Below the pieces are notes generated by a model. It was given only the letters and a program-made list of their open reading frames with translations. It was not told the DNA's origin and ran no database searches. Shown here in pieces: positions 61,701-64,000 of a stretch of DNA of 64,000 bases (position 1 is the stretch's first letter; every line of letters begins with the position of its first letter). The stretch is from contig NC_060114.1 in assembly GCF_021155765.1 (NCBI RefSeq), positions 9,701,001-9,765,000 of the forward strand, given 5' to 3'. The stretch comes from Diprion similis. Lineage: Eukaryota; Arthropoda; Insecta; Hymenoptera; Diprionidae. A program made the position numbers and the translations under genes.

Positions 61701-64000
61701 TGGTCAGGACCAATTTTCGATTCTCGTCCGCAGTCGAAATCTTCTCGCAGCTATAACAATGCGGTAGTTTTGAGTTAAATTTCAGATACGGTGTTTTTGA
61801 GTCGAAGATAAAGGAGAAAATGAAAACGGATAGGCGAAACAGCGTAGACGGGAACTCACCTGACGAACTCTTTTCTTTGAGGGAGACACGCGAAATATAC
61901 CAAGAGTATGGAGTCCGCTGACTTGGAGGTATTTGACGCATTGCTGGACAACGGCTGGAACGGAATCCCACTCACCCGGAAATCCACCGCCACCTCCACT
62001 GTCGCTCAGCTCCAGCAAACCCGAGTCACTGCTGGTCAAAGCTCCACCTTTTGACGGTAGTGACTCGCAGGAGCCCCCCTTGAAATAATGTCAATGCTCT
62101 ATCCACAGACAATAATCGACGTCGTACTCACTAACACGGTGCACAATTTTACAACAAATGTTTTCCTTTAACAAGTTAATTCTAGCCAGTACAGAGAAAT
62201 GAATTTCAAATTCAAGTGGAACCGGAATCTTTGGAAGAGCAGAAATTTTTGAAAAACCCAAAACGTGAGTAATCTAAGTTGCCTGATATTTGTAATATTG
62301 GACAAATAGTAGATGCTGAATACTAATAGTAAATATTACATCTACGTGAAATTAAATATTTTCAGTAAAAAATATATCATCTTTTATCGGGCGATCTGGG
62401 ATTCTCGAATACTTCGTTAAAACTGATATTCTCGGGAATCCCAACATTTGCATGAATCCCGAAATATTCGGGAATTCCCAGGCTTACGGCAATCTCGAAA
62501 ATCTCGGGAATCCGACCCGAAACTAATAGAATTTTCCCGACACGACCCGATCTGACGAATTCTGGTATCCGCACAGTCCTAATATTAACTATGAAAATAA
62601 CTCTGTTACTGTAAACTTGTTTTTAGATCGCTTGAACCTGCAGATTTCGCTACTGAAATTTGAAAAATATATAAGTTGTTTGAGCTTGTCTCCGCAGAAA
62701 AATACTGCATCAGTATCTAAGGTTCGGTCGAAATCAAATTTTTTGTTTCACTAAAAAGGTATGAAATTTCAGATCAGTAACGGTGATCTATATTCGTATC
62801 AAAAGTTGTTAAGATTTGAAAGCGATTATCTGAATCATACCAGAGTTATTTGACCTCTAATTTTTTATGATTTTACATTGATTCATATGGGAAACTTTCA
62901 GGCTCAATGTAAAATCACGATAAAATAAAAATTAAAATACCTCTGGTATGGCTCAGACAATAGCTTTTAAATTTGACACGGATTTTCAAAATAAAAGTAA
63001 AGACAATTTGTACAATTTTCATCACAAAGCCTGTACATCCTTAAAAGTCGACAGTTTCATTCCAGCATCTATTTTTTCATACACTTATGCGACATAGAAT
63101 GTGATAAAAAACGAGCAGGCATTATAGACGGATTGCATATAGGTGCGCATGCGCGCAGAATATGCAGTAGACGTATCGTGCGTGTTCCGATTGAAAATCT
63201 TGGCGCAATGTTACAAGCCCTCCTTTAAATAAAGCCTCTTACAAAATTAAGCGGTCTTAATTAACCCCACGGTAAAATTAGTCCCTCTGGCCCTGTTCTA
63301 TTCTCGTCCACGATCTGTGACGTCATGTTTCGCCTTTGCGATGACGATCAACTGCATGCAACGCAGTTTCACTAGTTGCCAGTTTGAATCGGTCAGGTGT
63401 GCCGACGTAGTCTTATATACACATGCCACGGAAATTTATCACATAATATTAAATTACGCCATGCCTGTGCGTAACATGTTTATATCACCAAGGTCGTCAA
63501 ATTTACTATTGAAGCGTAAACCTCTATTAACCTTCCTTATTTCGGTCTCCTGTTATAAATACCTGTATCTATGTATTTACTTTTCGTTCGAGTCAAATCT
63601 CTACAACGACAGCATTCTCTCCTTGAAGGAATCTAATTGTAAGCCGCAAACTGCCCCGTGTTAGAATTGCACAAGTTTTTCAAAAGTGCGAAGAGAAAGA
63701 TAATCGACTTGGGGTTCAGCGATCGAAATCGTTAATTCCAATCAATTTGCGTCAACCATCCCTCATGTGCAGTCAACCTTTATGGGTATATTCGTGTCTA
63801 GACCACAGCAGTCAAAATGACGCTGGGAAAGATGGACACGGGTCTTCAGGGAGTGTAAAGGTGGGAATCTGCGTTGGCATGCAAGGGTTGAACATCTTAG
63901 GTACGCGCATACCTCGTCTGTTTTCGCAGCGACGCTGGGCACTTCAATGAGACTGGTAAAACTGGCCCTGCTTCCGTGTCTACTGTTTCTCGTCAAACTC
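58732..64000 (-). CDS. RhoGAP-domain protein, ARHGAP6/ARHGAP36-like (3' part)
   Basis: Eight exons in transcript order: beyond 64000 to 63913, 62078-61860, 61750-61600, 61368-61178, 60880-60651, 60204-59834, 59608-59287 and 59089-58732. Exons 2-8 total 1842 nt (613 codons plus TGA) with phase kept. The RhoGAP domain spans exons 2-5. It has VPAVVQQCVKYLQ, the arginine-finger motif GIFRVSPSKKRVRQ, the block CPHDVAALLKEYFRDLPDPLL (shown here only as a marker at 61676-61617), and GNKMDATNLAT joined to VFAPNIL with the conserved Asn. Such domains speed GTP hydrolysis by Rho-family GTPases, affecting actin. The SKKRVRQ and HDVAALLKE wording is closest to vertebrate ARHGAP6/36. The long tail is Ser/Thr/Pro-rich with basic stretches, looks disordered, and includes a Thr run from an ACG repeat. 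The 5' part lies outside the window. Confidence 0.92.
58845..58895 (-). repeat. ACG trinucleotide repeat coding a Thr run
   Basis: On the minus strand acgacgacg-acc-aca-acgacgacg encodes nine consecutive Thr within the last RhoGAP exon. It is likely length-variable; insertion or loss of triplets keeps the frame. Confidence 0.85.
62388..62560. repeat. Cluster of GGGAATCYCG-like motifs in RhoGAP intron 1
   Basis: Many variants of the palindromic-looking strings attctcgggaatccc, cccgaaatattcgggaattccc and tctcgggaatccgacccgaa occur within 170 bp on both strands. Spacing is irregular. It looks like a degenerate short repeat or foldback; no coding potential. Confidence 0.6.

Noticed and set aside
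1-64000. CRISPR arrays, bacterial operons, ribosome binding sites or prophage
   Set aside because: The window is eukaryotic. The only array is a long-unit satellite with no spacers, and all recognised genes contain spliceosomal introns.

Overview
The window is nuclear DNA from an animal, most probably an insect. The genes are split by many small GT-AG introns, a core promoter has a TATA box and an initiator at metazoan spacing, and short foldback transposons are scattered between and inside genes. The protein set also fits: a PP6 ankyrin scaffold, a neuropeptide-like agatoxin-like precursor, a claudin-like tetraspan and an ARHGAP6-type RhoGAP. An arthropod, plausibly a hymenopteran, is my inference; the species cannot be fixed from the sequence alone.

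Layout. (1) Bases 1-15898 are the edge of a tandem satellite array with a 312-bp unit: 48 well-homogenised units, two 311-bp diverged units and a decayed last unit. A 10-unit higher-order block of 3120 bp occurs twice in succession. (2) Bases 18707-24903, minus strand, hold a complete 15-exon gene (1011 codons plus stop) for the ANKRD28/44/52 family, the ankyrin-repeat regulatory subunits of protein phosphatase 6. (3) Bases 25 to 32.7 kb are gene-poor, with two foldback elements and a cluster of degenerate motifs. (4) Bases 32.8-36.7 kb, plus strand, hold a TATA promoter and a three-exon agatoxin-like secreted peptide precursor (104 aa) with a KR cleavage site, eight cysteines and a C-terminal Gly. 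Its first intron carries a 532-bp foldback transposon and its second an almost perfect 45-bp-arm hairpin. (5) Bases 43474-54438, plus strand, hold a six-exon claudin-like four-pass membrane protein (321 aa) ending in a PDZ-ligand-like tail, with a possible in-frame cassette exon in the second extracellular loop. (6) Bases 58732-64000, minus strand, hold the last eight exons of an ARHGAP6/ARHGAP36-like RhoGAP gene; its 5' end is beyond the window.

The four genes are unrelated in function, so this is an ordinary eukaryotic neighbourhood next to a satellite block. The claudin-like and RhoGAP genes converge on a roughly 4-kb AT-rich spacer. All splice models were built by reading exon-intron junctions and checking that codon phase is kept across every junction; transcript evidence was not available.

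Most noteworthy: the higher-order satellite with four short dyad symmetries per unit, the intronic hairpin in the agatoxin-like gene, the candidate claudin cassette exon, and several separate clusters of degenerate short motifs (about 30.0, 48.4, 51.5 and 62.4 kb).
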